Below, one piece after another: positions 25,548-37,215 of a stretch of DNA of 64,000 bases. The notes under the pieces were generated by a model that saw only the letters and a program-made list of their open reading frames with translations, searched no databases and was not told the origin of the DNA. The position numbers and the translations under genes are program-made. Position 1 is the first letter of the stretch; every line of letters starts with the position of its first letter. The stretch covers positions 87,978,001 to 88,042,000 of the forward strand of contig OZ231127.1 in NCBI GenBank assembly GCA_965153355.1, in the 5' to 3' direction. Source of the DNA: Flaccisagitta enflata (taxonomy: Eukaryota > Chaetognatha > Sagittoidea > Aphragmophora).

Positions 25548-27372
25548 GTGGAGGGGGGTGCGGAGAGGAGAGGAGAGGAGTTTGCTGTGTGTTTGGAGGG
25601 GAGTATGCATCGAGTCTAAAGAAGAGTTTGCGGTGGGTCTGGAGGGGAGTTTGGGGCACGACTGGAGGGGAGTTTGTGATATATCTGGAAGGGAGTTCGC
25701 AATGCGTCTGTAGAGGTGTTCGTGGTGTGTCTGGAGGAGAGTTTGGGATATGACTGGAGGGCGAGTTTGGAGAATGTCTGGAAGGGAATTTGGGGTATGT
25801 GTGGACAGGAATTTGGAGTATGTCTGGAGGGGAGTTTGTGATAACGGGTGGTCAAAAAAAAAGTGACTAAGCTAGAATTTTTTCCAATAAGTTTGGAATT
25901 TTTTCTATGAGTTGATATTTTAAAAATAAAGTAAAATGTATAAAAAAATCTAATTTTTTCCAATTTTTTAAAACAAAAAGTTATATAAATACAAAAAAGT
26001 AAAATGTTTGCATAAATCAGTTATAACATTGATAATCAGTTGTTTTTAAGAACTGAATATATTAATTAGGTCCTGTCTGAAATGAATATAATTATTTATA
26101 AGCCTCCAAGTTTTGGTTTTAGAGATTTTGGTAGAAAAGAAAAGGATGTTTTTTAGAAGTATCTTTTGTTTTGTTATATGTTTGCATTTTTGTAAATTCT
26201 CTTAGGTTTCTAATCAGCTTTTGAGTCGTCCTTAACTATAAATAGTGAATCTATGAAAAAAATTTAATTTTTTTACAGAAAATTATTAGCAAAAATTGAG
26301 GCGGTCCAAAATCAAAATTAGTTTATTGTAAATGATTTGAAATATATAGAAAATAAAGAAAAATTGTCATAATGAAAAAAATTGTCCTGCTCTATATCTA
26401 ATTGGTAAAAAAAAAATTTTTACTCTAAATTTTTTTTTGCAAAAGATATAACAAAATGAAAAAGACACTTTTTTTTTGACCACCCGTTATATCTGGAGGG
26501 GAGTTCAGGATGTGTTTGGAGGGAAGTTAGCAATACATTTAGAAAGGAGTTTGTAATGTGTCTGAAGTGGAGTTTGCAATGTGTTTGGAGGGGAGTTTGC
26601 GGTGTGTCTGGAGGAGAGTTTGCGGTGTGTGTGGAGGAGAGTTTGGGGTATGTCCAGAGGGGAGTTTGGAGTATGTCTGGAAGGGAGTTTGTGATATATC
26701 TGGAGGGGAGTTCAGGATGTGTTTGGAGGGAAGTTAGCAATGCATTTGGAGAGGAGTTGACAGTGCATCTGGAAGGGAGTTCGCAATGTGTTTGGAGGAG
26801 AGTTTGCGGTGTGTCAGGTGGAGACTTCGGGGTATGACTGGAGGGGAGTTTGGGGTATGTCTGGAGGGGAGTTCGTGATATATCTGTAGAGGAGTTCAGG
26901 ATGTGTCTGGAGGGAAGTTAGCGATGCATTTGGAGAGGAGTTTGCGGTGCGTCTGGAGGGTAGTTTGCGATGTGTCTGTAGAGGAGTACGCAATATGTTT
27001 GGAGGGAAGTTTGCGGTGTGTTTGGAGCAGAGTTTGGGGTATGACTGGAGGGGAGTTTGGAGTATGTCTGGAGGGGAGTTTGTGATATATCTGGAGGGGA
27101 GTTCAGGATGTGTTTGTAGGGAAATTAGCAATGCATTTGGAGAGGAGCTTGCAGCGCGTCTGGAGGGGAGTTAGCAATGCATTTGGAGAGGAGTTTGCAG
27201 TGTGTCTGGAGGGGAGTTCGCAATGTGTCTGAAGGGGAGTTTGCGGTGTGTCCGAAGAAGAGTTTGTGATATTTCCAGAGGGGAGTTCGCTGTATTTGGA
27301 GGGGAGTTCGCAGTGCCTCTTGAGGGGAATTTGCAATGTGTCTGAGTAGGAGTTCATAGTGTGTCTGAAGGG
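25548..27372. repeat. About 30-bp G-rich minisatellite (split by a MITE at 25844-26487)
   Basis: Units read like gtgtgtctggaggggagttt followed by a variable g(c/t)g(g/a)tatgt. Many units line up on both strands as pseudo-ORFs (Pro/Leu/Ser-rich on minus), which are not genes. The array is interrupted once by a TA-flanked element. Confidence 0.92.
25844..26487. mobile_element. TA-flanked MITE inside the 30-bp minisatellite
   Basis: TIRs ACGGGTGGTCAAAAAAAAAG and its reverse complement are perfect over at least 22 bp. The site reads tttgtga-TA-element-TA-tatctgg and the other units of the array read tttgtgatatatctgg, so the empty site is known. TA duplication indicates a Tc1/mariner-type origin. 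The 644-bp AT-rich body has no transposase. Confidence 0.9.
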
Positions 27373-27529
27373 AAATTCGCGGCAAGGATGAAAGAACTCT
27401 CGGAACTGACCAAATATCATACATCAAAGGAAAGAAGGCTTATTGGTGCTGACGCAGGAACTAATTTGTGGTCAGTGCGGAGTATTGTTGGCAAAGAACA
27501 AGTTGCCTCTTGTTGTTGTTGTTGTTGTT

Positions 27530-27642
27530 GTCGCAGTAGTCGCATTTGGGCAGGAGCAGTAAGACCAAAGACCGCAAAAAAACATCGAGAAAGTAAAACA
27601 TAGGGACACAGCGGGATGTAGAGTCACGTAGCATACGACTAA
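27530..27642 (+). mobile_element. 5'-truncated Helentron/HINE-like element
   Basis: It lacks the CAAGGCC start but keeps gtagtcgcatttgggcagga, aagaccaaagaccgcaaaaa and the 3' hairpin ending gactaaaaaa. It begins immediately after a short (TTG)n tract (27514-27530). Confidence 0.65.
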
Positions 27643-27719
27643 AAAATCATTGTGGTCATAATCCCTATAATCAACTCATCGCTGATGTTAACAGTAGTAA
27701 CGGAAAAAATATGAGAATT

Positions 27720-28045
<326 letters not shown>

Positions 28046-28476
28046 GAGCCTGACTTTCTGAAAACTTGCTTGAGTGGTAAAGTGGCCAAGTTGAAGAGGG
28101 AGACGTTGTTGAGAAGTTGTTAGAAATGTCAACACACGAGCCGGGGCCGGGGGGGTCACCTTGCCCTCCACAATGAAGTAAACTTTGCAAAGGCTTGGTC
28201 AAGCAAGAATCAAGGGCTGACTGACCAAACCGTCCAATCAACCAACTAAATAACGAAAATTTACCAAAAACTAAACAACCTATGAGGTCTTTCATATGTG
28301 CATGCATTCGAAAAGTGGATGCAAGTGTTGCAGTGCTTACCCTATGCTTATTCTCAAGATGACGGCATAACTCATAAACGAATTGAGATAATCAAGTTCC
28401 GAAAAATGCCCCTAAAAGAGTATGTTCTGGCATTTAGTTGTGCCAAATCTTAGCCTTACCATCTTAGAAATAAGTA
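28046..28476. other. Unassigned DNA, no gene seen
   Basis: Contains a G-rich patch (ggggccgggggggtcacc) near 28142 and the phrase aaacgaattgagataat near 28376 that recurs in several elements of this window. No exon recognised. Confidence 0.4.
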
Positions 28477-29029
28477 TACCTACAGAGAGAAATGGATATA
28501 ACTCAGCTTAGAGATATTGGATTGGACAAAAATCAATGAGATTCTGAAACTTCATCAAATTTCCAACCATTTGCCGCCAATCTGGAAATTATAGCTCAAT
28601 CCGTTTAGAAATGGCTAGCCAAAGAAAAATGTTACCCATTTCAGAAATTGCCAAAAAAATGAGGCATTGCGTTCTTGTTGACAATTGTGTTACAAACTTC
28701 ACAGTTGCAGTTTTGAATTTTGGCATTCATTTTTTCTAAGGGCGATTGGGCAACAGTCCTGACTTAAAACCCATCAAAAATCCCGAGAATCAAAAGAAAG
28801 CTATGTAGTGTCAGGTGTAGGCAACCTTGATCACCAGTTAAAAAAGAATTGCTTAGAAGGTATGGAAGAACATTACCCCAGTGTACCTCAGATCCTCAAA
28901 AGGGTCAATGCTCTATCGAATGATGGTAGTGGTAGATAGGAATGGTGGTCACATCAAATATTTAGATGAATTTGGTTTGTTTTCTACCTCCTTCATCAAT
29001 AAGTTGTCTCAATCATAAAAGTGTAGGTA
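28477..29029 (+). pseudogene. Internally deleted Tc1/mariner element with transposase remnant
   Basis: The frame starting near 28749 reads GNSPDLKPIKNPENQKK, the well-known GNSPDLNPIEN block around the third catalytic acidic residue of Tc1-type transposases. A decayed C-terminus (LKRVNALSN...) follows with a stop. Short inverted ends TACCTACA and TGTAGGTA are flanked by TA on both sides. The N-terminal DNA-binding region and the first catalytic Asp are missing, so the element is dead. Confidence 0.75.
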
Positions 29030-29248
29030 TACTTTTTTCCAAGATAGTAGATCTCAAGTAATCTTGCTTTAATCCGCAGTTGAAGTAAAACTGTGAAAAT
29101 CACAACATCATCTAATTTTCCTCCAATTTCGGTCCAACTATTTCTTTTTTTTTTTTTTTTAGACAAATTAAACAAGTTAGGTAAGAAAATCTTATCTGCT
29201 ACTATTAATCCCATATGCATTGCTTACTAAGATGAGCAATTGCCATTT

Positions 29249-29345
29249 TTAGTCGCGGACACGCGACTCTACACCTTGCTGTGTCGGTCGGTCCGTCCAT
29301 CCGTCGGTCTGTCCGTCCGACTGGATTGCCGTGTATCCGGCCTTG
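29249..29345 (-). mobile_element. Minimal Helentron/HINE-like element
   Basis: Only 97 bp, with a perfect hairpin AGTCGCGTGTCCGCGACT on the minus strand, a few GGAC/CGAC units and the CAAGGCCGGATACACGGC start. The gggcaggggc phrases are deleted, leaving essentially the two ends. Confidence 0.75.
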
Positions 29346-30021
29346 TTGCTAAAAGATGGTCAACAAATTGGATAATTTCATCCTTTATCTCCACTGGGAA
29401 AAGAATGACAAAAAACAATTCATATTTTACTTCAAATGCAGGTTGAAGCTAATCTATTTGACACCAGAAGCTAAGATTTTGCACAATCAAACACCAGAAC
29501 ATACTCTTTCAGGTGTTTTTGCAGAATTTGATCACCTTTATTAGTTTTTGATTCATGCCGTCATCTTTTGTTTCATTTGGGAATAAACATACTGTACTTT
29601 CACTTAGGCTTCATTTAATTTCGAAGCTATATATACTTTTTTTCTTAACCACAGACACAAATCCACGCTACTGTCTATCGCACTTTTTGCACGCATTTGA
29701 CACGGAAATGTGTGCACCTAGGGTGAGCTGAGCGCCTATTTCTCGTTGTCCTCCAGCGGTTTTAATGTTTTTCAACTCTTCCTCGTAATCAAATACAATA
29801 GTTTTCTCTTTTATCGATTCTTTTTTTTCGCTTACAGTTGCAATAACACATCGGCCGTGCTTCTCTATCTAGATTCTCCCACTGCTTTGCAATTCTGTTC
29901 CCATCTCTCTCTTGCCCTTCTACCATCTAACTCATTATTCTACAGACATCTGAAAACGATGCCACATACTCGGCAGCCTAGTCGTGGACAGGTGGGCTGA
30001 GGCAGTGGCAGTACAGCAAAC

Positions 30022-30221
30022 AAGGCCGGATACACGGCTACCGAAGTCGCGTGTGGGAGGGCAGGGGCCATTTTTGAGGTCACCAGACCATTTGGGCAAG
30101 AGCAGTGAGGTCAAAGTAATAAAATCATAAAAAATGTAAAAAGTGACAGACCAACCAACCAACCAATCAACCGACCGACCGACGGACAAAGCGGGGTGTA
30201 GAGTCGCGTGCACGCGACTAA
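30022..30221 (+). mobile_element. Helentron/HINE-like element, AGTCGCG class, complete
   Basis: A textbook copy: CAAGGCCGGATACACGGCTA, subterminal AGTCGCGTGTGGG, gggcaggggc and gggcaagagcagtgagg, a (CCAA/CGAC)n core, gcggggtgtagagtcgc, and the perfect hairpin AGTCGCGTGCACGCGACT ending in CTAA. No open frame of interest. Confidence 0.85.
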
Positions 30222-30249
30222 AAAACGCTCACATTCAAAAAAAAATTAC

Positions 30250-30324
30250 CGACGGATAGACAGACAAATGGACCAATGGAAAGACTGATACAGTAAGTTA
30301 TAAAGTTGCGTGTCCGTGACTAAA
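30250..30324 (+). mobile_element. Truncated Helentron/HINE-like 3' end
   Basis: GACA/GACC tetranucleotides then gttataaagttgcgtgtccg and gactaaaa, i.e. a hairpin of the AGTTGCG type without a 5' half. It directly follows the complete copy. Confidence 0.55.
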
Positions 30325-30397
30325 AAGCGTCAAATGGTCCTGCCTGAATGAGCTACTGACCCTAAATTGTTCCTATTTTGAAAGGTTCTTTGAATTT

Positions 30398-30547
30398 TTA
30401 GTCGCGGACACGCGACTCTACACCTTGCCGTGTCGGTCAGCAGGTCAGCAGGTCTGTCCGTCCGTCACATTTTTGAATTCCGGGCGGTTTTTGCTTTACT
30501 GCTCCTGCCCAACCGTCCGTGACTGTCCTGCCGTGTATCTGGCCTTG
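30398..30547 (-). mobile_element. Helentron/HINE-like element, AGTCGCGGAC class
   Basis: On the minus strand: CAAGGCCAGATACACGGCA, subterminal AGTCACGGACGG, a short core with CTGAC units, and the hairpin AGTCGCGTGTCCGCGACT ending CTAA. The 5' motif differs by one base from the complement of the distal hairpin arm. Confidence 0.75.
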
Positions 30548-30624
30548 TTTCAAATAAGACCAATGGCAATACGGGGTCAGAAACTAAATTTGTGTAGGCG
30601 CAGCCCTCATTAAAACTTGAGATT

Positions 30625-30876
30625 TTAGTCATGTGCACGTGAATCTATAACCCGCTCTGTCTGTGGGTCCGTCCGTCCGTTGGTCCATCGGTCCGTCACG
30701 CTTAGCTTTTTTTCGGCGTTTTACATCATTTTAAGTCATTTTAAGTTATCTTAAGTTATTCAAAGTCATTTGAAGTCAATTTACATTTAGTCTTTTAGTC
30801 TTTTGGTCTTTTGGACTTTAAATCTTTTAGTCTTATGGTCTTAACAACCGCACGCGACTGTAAGGTGTTGGCCTTG
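30625..30876 (-). mobile_element. Degenerate Helentron/HINE-like element with a ttaagtcatt-type core
   Basis: Keeps CAAGGCC, CAGTCGCGTGCGG and a weakened hairpin (TTCACGTGCACATGACT). The middle has GGAC units and a run of related 10-mers (ttttaagtca, ttaagttatc, tcttttagtc), another case of short-unit growth inside an element. Confidence 0.6.
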
Positions 30877-30921
30877 TTTTCAGGTGTCCGTATATTCATG
30901 AGCTAGATAGTACCAAGCCAT

Positions 30922-31519
30922 AACTTAACAACTCTCACATAATTAAACGAACTGGCAAAATGATCAAAACTGATAGAAAAAATGCATTCAGTGAGCTGAA
31001 ATTTGACACAGAGATAGCAGTATTTTTGCAAACCGGGGCAAAATTGTGCACCCGGGAAAGTGCGTGGCTGTCAGATAGATTCCAATGAAAGATTTTAAAT
31101 GATTTTGACGAGAAAATTTTTGATGATGAGAGAATATAAACCCCCATAAATTTTTTCATAAAAAATGCAAGAAAACATCGATTCTCAGGTTCTTGTATGA
31201 CTAACCGACAAAAATGACTCAACAGTACAGTCAGTGAAAAAAATATTGAAACCCCTGGTCAAATAGATTTTAGTTTTAACGACAAGCTGAAGCTGAAGCT
31301 GAAGCTGAAGCTGAAGCTGAACTAAACCTGAAATTTGCATGATATCATTTGATGAAGTTTTTTACAGCTATTGGTGGACATGATTTAAAGTTTTTTGAAG
31401 AACCCTAATGGGAATAACATGTTTTGAAATTATGATCAACCTGGACACCTGTTTTGGACTTTAAAAAGACAATTATGGGTTCTGATCCCAGTTCGCCTAA
31501 TTTTGTGAGAGGTGTTATT
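30922..31519. repeat. Dispersed repeat F, copy 2
   Basis: Matches 9552-10163 end to end, finishing with cagttcgcctaattttgtga and gaggtgtt. This copy has a small (GAAGCT)n expansion at about 31285-31318 where copy 1 has one unit. Nature of the element unknown. Confidence 0.8.
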
Positions 31520-31914
31520 TTATGGCATAAGGTGCATTTTGTAGCAAACGTTGTGGTTTTGATAAGGCGAACGGACCAAGATGCTACCCAACAGACGACT
31601 AGTAGAGCCGTTCGGTTTTGTTAAACTATTACATTAGAATCGATTTAACACAATTTAGTGTTTTCTTCACTGCATGTTTATTTTGAAAATTTGGTGAAGG
31701 AAAAGGGGCTTGGGACCTTTCAATTTCATATTTTGACAAAACGACACCAATTTGATTTTCTTCATTCGCACCAATTCATGAGGTTCAGTATTTGTTCAGC
31801 CGTTAACCAGTACTTTATGTTTATTCCACAACAAGAAAAGACTTTCACTGATGGACGGATGGATGGATGGAAGGAAGGACGGACCGACTGTTTCAGGAGG
31901 ACAATTGCAAAAAA

Positions 31915-32096
31915 CAAGACCGGATACACGGCTACCCCAGTCGCGTGTGGGTGGGCAGGGGCAGTATTTGAGTTACCAGAGCATTTGGGCAGGAGCAGTG
32001 AAGCCAAAGACCGCAAAAAAAAACATAAAAAAAGTAAAATGGGAACCGACCGACAGACGGACATAGCGGGGTGTAGAGTCGAGTAGCACGCGACCA
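31915..32096 (+). mobile_element. Helentron/HINE-like element, AGTCGCG class
   Basis: CAAGACCGGATACACGGCTA, CAGTCGCGTGTGGG, gggcaggggcagt, gggcaggagcagtgaagcc, a short GACC/GACA core, gcggggtgtagagtcg, and a damaged hairpin (AGTCGAGTAGCACGCGAC) followed by an A run. Confidence 0.75.
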
Positions 32097-32105
32097 AAAA
32101 TCGAA

Positions 32106-32905
32106 GGATGATGTAAAATGGAATCAGGGAGGAAATGATGGCAGCAAATGACAGAAAAAAGATGATGAGAGCAGATGATGGAGCAGATGATGGCAGCAGA
32201 TGATGGCATCAAGTGAAAGAAAACAGATGATGAGAGCAGATGATAGAGCAGATGATGGAAGCAGATGATGGCATCAAGTGAAAGAAAACTGATGATGAGA
32301 GCAGATGATAGAGCAGATGATGGAAGCAGATGATGGCATCAAGTGAAAGAAAACTGATGATGAGAGCAGATGATAGAGCAGATGATGGAAGCAGATGATG
32401 GCATCAAGTGAAAGAAAACTGATGATGAGAGCAGATGATAGAGCAGATGATGGAAGCAGATGCCTATCATGGCAGCAGATAATGGCAGCAGATGATGGGA
32501 GCAGATGATGGGCACAAATGATGGCAGCTGATAATGGCAGCAGATGATGGGAGCAGATGAGGGGAGCAGATGATGGGAGCAAATGACATTAAGCAGATGA
32601 TAGGCACAAATGATGGCAGCAGATAATGGGAGCAGATGATGGGAGCAGATGATGGGAGCAGATGATGGGAGCAAATGACATTAAGCAGATGATAGGCACA
32701 AATGATGGCAGCAGATAATGGCAGTAGATGATGGGAGCAGATGATGGGAGCAAATGACATTAAGCAGATGATAGGCACAAATGATGGCAGCAGATAATGG
32801 CAGCAGATGATGGGAGCAGATGATGGGAGCAAATGACATTAAGCAGATGATAGGCACAAATGATGGCAGCAGATAATGGCAGCAGATAATGGCAGCAGAT
32901 GATGG
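32106..32905. repeat. Minisatellite of 13-16-bp GATGATGGGAGCA-type units with higher-order structure
   Basis: Dozens of units (gcagatgatggcagcaga, gcaaatgac) are arranged in larger blocks. One block of about 60-65 bp (atcaagtgaaagaaaactgatgatgaga...) repeats at least three times near 32270-32460, and another of about 105 bp (aatgacattaagcagatgat...) repeats near 32580-32890. Minus-strand Ile/Cys/Ser/His frames are repeat shadows. Confidence 0.9.
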
Positions 32906-33013
32906 CATATCAATAACGGGAACAGTGGATACTGGATAGTAAACTGGCACTGGACAGAAAGAATAATCCTTTTCATCGTTTGAAGCTGATTGGGATCAAA
33001 GAAAATGAAGGTT

Positions 33014-33460
<447 letters not shown>

Positions 33461-33614
33461 CAACCAACGATGGTGAGGATGATTTCGTGTGTAATCAAAG
33501 CGAACATCGACGCGCGCGCTGCCATGTGGGTTTTTTTGTCATTTTGAGTCTCCCATCGCATAATTCATAGTTGGTCTGCATGACACGTTCAAACGCAACG
33601 TCCATTCATCAAAG

Positions 33615-33619
<5 letters not shown>

Positions 33620-33693
<74 letters not shown>
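33620..33693. repeat. (TC)n microsatellite
   Basis: About 70 bp of TC, interrupted once near the start. Confidence 0.95.
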
Positions 33694-33697
<4 letters not shown>

Positions 33698-33812
33698 CAT
33701 TGCATGCGCAGAAAGAGACAGAGACAAGAGCAACAGGAAGGATGATCAGTATTCTAGTCCTAATCTTGATTAAAACGATCGTGCGACTCAGTCGGGGATG
33801 GCACTGTAGATT

Positions 33813-34084
33813 CAGGGCGTGTTTCTAGTGACGACCAAAAACGCGTTTGTTCCCGTGAAACGCAATAACAGCATGAACACATATTCAAGATTTTCAACTG
33901 TCCCACGAGGGAGTGAGCGAAGTGAGTGAGCGAGCCCGTGAATGGAGCGAGCGAGCGAAGCGAGCCGAGCGAAGCGGAACGCTGCGGAGCGAGTGAGCGG
34001 AGTGAGCGGTGCGAGCGAACGAACGTGGCGAGCGACCGAGTGGCCCTTTCAAAACGCGATCATCTTTGACTAGAAACGCCCCCT
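33813..34084. mobile_element. hAT-like MITE family E, copy 2
   Basis: Left CAGGGCGTGTTTCTAGTGA, right end ACTAGAAACGCCCCCT; inside are aaaacgcgtttg, the phrase gaacacatattcaaga and a run of GAGCGAGCGAAGCGAG-type words, as in 10164-10484. Target duplication not evident. Confidence 0.7.
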
Positions 34085-34476
34085 CAGACGCTATTCTGAG
34101 CCAACGTCGCCTTTCATTTCTTGTTTCTTGGTTCCCTCATGACCAACCCCTCGAGGGTGCCCCCCCCCTCCACCCCTGAGGGCCCTTGCTCTCTCGTTCT
34201 CGACATCTCGTTGTCACTCTCGATGAAGTATATGATCCTGAATTGCCGTCTTACCTTTACAAGCAGAACGACGACGACCTTACCTTTCAGAGTTTCCGAC
34301 ATAATCCCCATCTGATGGCCTCCTCATGATCGCCCTACTTTTTTTTCTCTGTTGCCCTATCGTCTTCCTTCATTACCCTATATTTCTTTTTTATAAATTC
34401 CGTTTCCTTTTGGGCAGCGGCGTTGTCCAATGAACTTTGATTTCATTTCATGGCTAGCATCGTACATTGTTTTTCC
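34085..34476. other. Unique-looking flank left of the giant element
   Basis: A C-rich segment with two GGTAAG-like motifs on the minus strand (after gaaactctgaaag near 34289, and near 34256). They could be splice donors of an unknown gene, but I recognise no protein and do not call an exon. Confidence 0.35.
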
Positions 34477-34484
34477 ACTGTCAT

Positions 34485-34760
34485 TAGCGCTCCTGAAATG
34501 CTCAGGAAATGGCTTTGGTATCCCCACCCGGCGCTTTTTCCTTTCCAATATAACTAAAAAATAGTAAACAGGCCTCAGAAAGTCACGGGCATCGGAATTG
34601 GAGCATCGGTAGTTGAAGAAAAATGAAGAAAAAACAGAAAATATAGGGGTCAGACACCCCTAACTTTGTTAGCTCATATCTTTTAAACGAATTAAGCTGA
34701 TGACCTCAATTTGGGCTCATTTTAAAGAGTAGGCGCAGCTCTTTAAAATGAGCCCAAATT
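34485..34760 (+). repeat. Left terminal inverted repeat of the giant element
   Basis: Pairs with 45680-45969. Its inner edge holds gggctcattttaaagagtag and gcagctctttaaaatgagccc, a hairpin that is the basic unit of the subterminal repeats on the right side. Confidence 0.85.
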
Positions 34761-34792
34761 AGAGATGGGAAAAGGTCTGTCCTGAAACAGTT

Positions 34793-34995
34793 GACCCCGT
34801 GACCTAATTAGGTCATTAACTAATTAGTTAATGACCTAATTAATGATCCTGTTAATTGTTCTTAATGACTCTGCTAATTGCCCTTAATGACTCCGCTAAT
34901 TGCCCCAAATGACCCCGTGACCTAATTAGGTCATTGATTAATTGATTAATGACCTCATTAATGACTTTGCTAATTGCCCTTAATGACCTTGGTAT
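34793..34995. promoter_or_regulatory. Array of TGACCTAATTAGGTCA palindromes and TTAATGACC sites (left arm)
   Basis: The perfect palindrome TGACCTAATTAGGTCA occurs twice (about 34799 and 34918), with ttaactaattagttaa between and many (c/t)ttaatgacc and ctaattgccc words around. In form this is an everted repeat of AGGTCA spaced by four, as used by nuclear receptors, combined with TAATTA homeodomain-type cores. It could equally be a transposase-binding array. Mirrored in the right arm at about 41880-42085. Confidence 0.5.
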
Positions 34996-35146
34996 TTGCC
35001 CTTAATGACCCCCTAATTGCCCTTGACCTACTTAATGTGACCTTATTCCTGTGACCTGTGTGACCTAATTCTGTAATGTTGACTTATGGTTGCCTAATGG
35101 TAGGATTTTTGTTGGCTAATTGTTGCTTAATTGTTAGCAGTGAAGG

Positions 35147-35191
35147 AATGCCCAGGCAATGCAATGGTACATTCCATTGCCTGGGTATTCC
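35147..35191. other. Hairpin near the (CT)n block
   Basis: gaatgcccaggcaatg...cattgcctgggtattc forms a stem of about 16 bp. The right arm keeps the left half of the stem (gaatgcccaggcaatg complement near 41730) but has a decayed partner. Confidence 0.6.
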
Positions 35192-35284
35192 CACTGCGTT
35201 TTGGTAGAGGGGAAAAGGAAAAGAATGTCTTTTTTCTCCCTCTTTTACTTTTTCTACCCAACTCTTTAACTCTCTAACTCTCTC

Positions 35285-35780
<496 letters not shown>

Positions 35781-36003
35781 GATAATGTCGTAAAAAGATC
35801 GTGAGTCCGATGCATCCTGTTCTTCAAGACTAAAACAAAAGACTCTCCAGTTTTGACACCTTTTTGATAGGGTAATAAAATTTGCTTTGGGCAGATCGAA
35901 CTTCTTTGCTGTGTTTAGTACATAGCTATGGGTTTTATCTACATTTACAAATGAGTAAGGCGAAAAAAAGGGTTCGATTAAACAAATTCTTATTTATTTC
36001 ATA

Positions 36004-36413
36004 CTACTCGACTCAAAAAAAAAGCCGCACCCTATTTTGAGTTGATGTATAAGAAAAAAAGATTATTTCAACATTTTTCTGTTAAGACAATTTGAAAGAT
36101 TTTTGAATTTTCTTTCATTCTAGACCAATCCCAGATCTGTATCTCAAACGGTTTAGGAGCTATAGCTCTGCAAAGAAAAGCACTATTTTGGTAAAATGCA
36201 CTTTTTTTATAGGGATTGCGAAACTGAAATAGGCAACATTTTTACTCAAACTAATGCCATTTCTAAACGAAAAAAGATAGCAATACCAGATTGGCGCCAA
36301 ATGAAAGATCTTTTCAAGAGCTTTCTAACGGTCTAAGATTTTGATTAATTTTTTGGAAATTTAGTATGACAATTTGTCATTTAAAAGTGCGGCTTTTTTA
36401 TTGAGTCGAGTAG
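36004..36413. mobile_element. TA-flanked MITE family D, copy 1 (left arm only)
   Basis: TIRs CTACTCGACTCAA...AAAGCCGCAC; the site is ttca-TA-element-TA-ttatgttgc. The matching place in the right arm (complement of about 40860-40875) reads ttcatattatgttgc with a single TA, so it is an empty site. A second copy is at 55926-56310. Tc1/mariner-like by its TA duplication; non-coding. Confidence 0.93.
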
Positions 36414-36521
36414 TATTATGTTGCAGTAACAATTAACAAAAGATAATGAAATTCTTATATCTTGACAATGAAGGTACAAAGTTACAAAAAAGTTAACAAT
36501 GAAATTTGCTTGAAAGTTTTA

Positions 36522-37163
36522 TTAAGTGCTAGGTGTAATGCCAAGGCGAGATTGATACAACTCCAATTCCGTCAAAGGTCGAAGAACTTTCTGCTCTCTG
36601 TAGGACACATGATTTTTTTTCTTGTTGCGTTTTCTTTTCCGTAGGCCATTTCCTGCTTGTCCATTAGCATTTTCTGGGTTTTCCTCCTCTTGGCTTTCCT
36701 CTTCTTCCATTTGATGCTGTCGATAGATTTCGCGAACCACATCTTCTAATCGTTGTTCAAAGGATTCAAATGTTGTTTCAAAGGCCGCTTCTTGGATCTC
36801 ATCTTCATTCTTTTCCACTCCATCAGCTGCTTTGTGACGTTTTATCAACTTGATTTCTTTCTCATATTTACGTGTAAATTCCTTGATGAGAGGTGTTTTG
36901 CCCATTTGAATGCTGAGAAGGTATTTGGTAAAAGCTTTTTTGACCAAATCCAGATCATTGCTGATGTTTCCAGACCATTCATCATCTACCATTCCATCAA
37001 TGAAGTCGACCAGTGTTTGTTTTCTGTGTTGGTTGTTTTCTTCTCCATCATCTGAACCACAGTCTTCACTATCATTTTCTTCATCTCCAGTTTCATCCTC
37101 GTCCTCCTCCTCCTCCTCCTCAATATCATCCATTGTTTTCCACTCTGACTTTTTTGGTAGCAT
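36522..37163 (-). CDS. ORF c: acidic protein of the palindrome unit (left arm), unknown function
   Basis: 213 codons. The N-terminal third is strongly acidic (long Glu/Asp run at about residues 14-45); the middle is helical-looking and charged (TLVDFIDGMVDDEW, LVKKAFTKYLLSIQMGKTPL); a basic cluster RKRKRNKKKN near residue 175-184 could be a nuclear localisation signal. I do not recognise the family. The right-arm copy is almost identical, differing by a small Glu deletion and a few substitutions, so both copies are open. The stop codon overlaps an AATAAA. Confidence 0.6.
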   Translation of the reverse strand: MLPKKSEWKTMDDIEEEEEEDEDETGDEENDSEDCGSDDGEENNQHRKQTLVDFIDGMVDDEWSGNISNDLDLVKKAFTKYLLSIQMGKTPLIKEFTRKYEKEIKLIKRHKAADGVEKNEDEIQEAAFETTFESFEQRLEDVVREIYRQHQMEEEESQEEENPENANGQAGNGLRKRKRNKKKNHVSYREQKVLRPLTELELYQSRLGITPST

Positions 37164-37215
37164 TTTATTCGTAGGACGTTCTTGGATGTAAATGGACGTT
37201 TGAGTAATGTCACTC

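Noticed and set aside
32106-32905. Minus-strand Cys/His/Ile-rich frames as a zinc-finger protein
   Set aside because: They are translations of the short tandem units in all frames and contain no finger spacing.
34114-34311. 65-codon minus-strand frame (MSETLKGK...) with GGTAAG after it
   Set aside because: It could be an exon with a splice donor, but there is no recognisable protein, no second exon and no other evidence.
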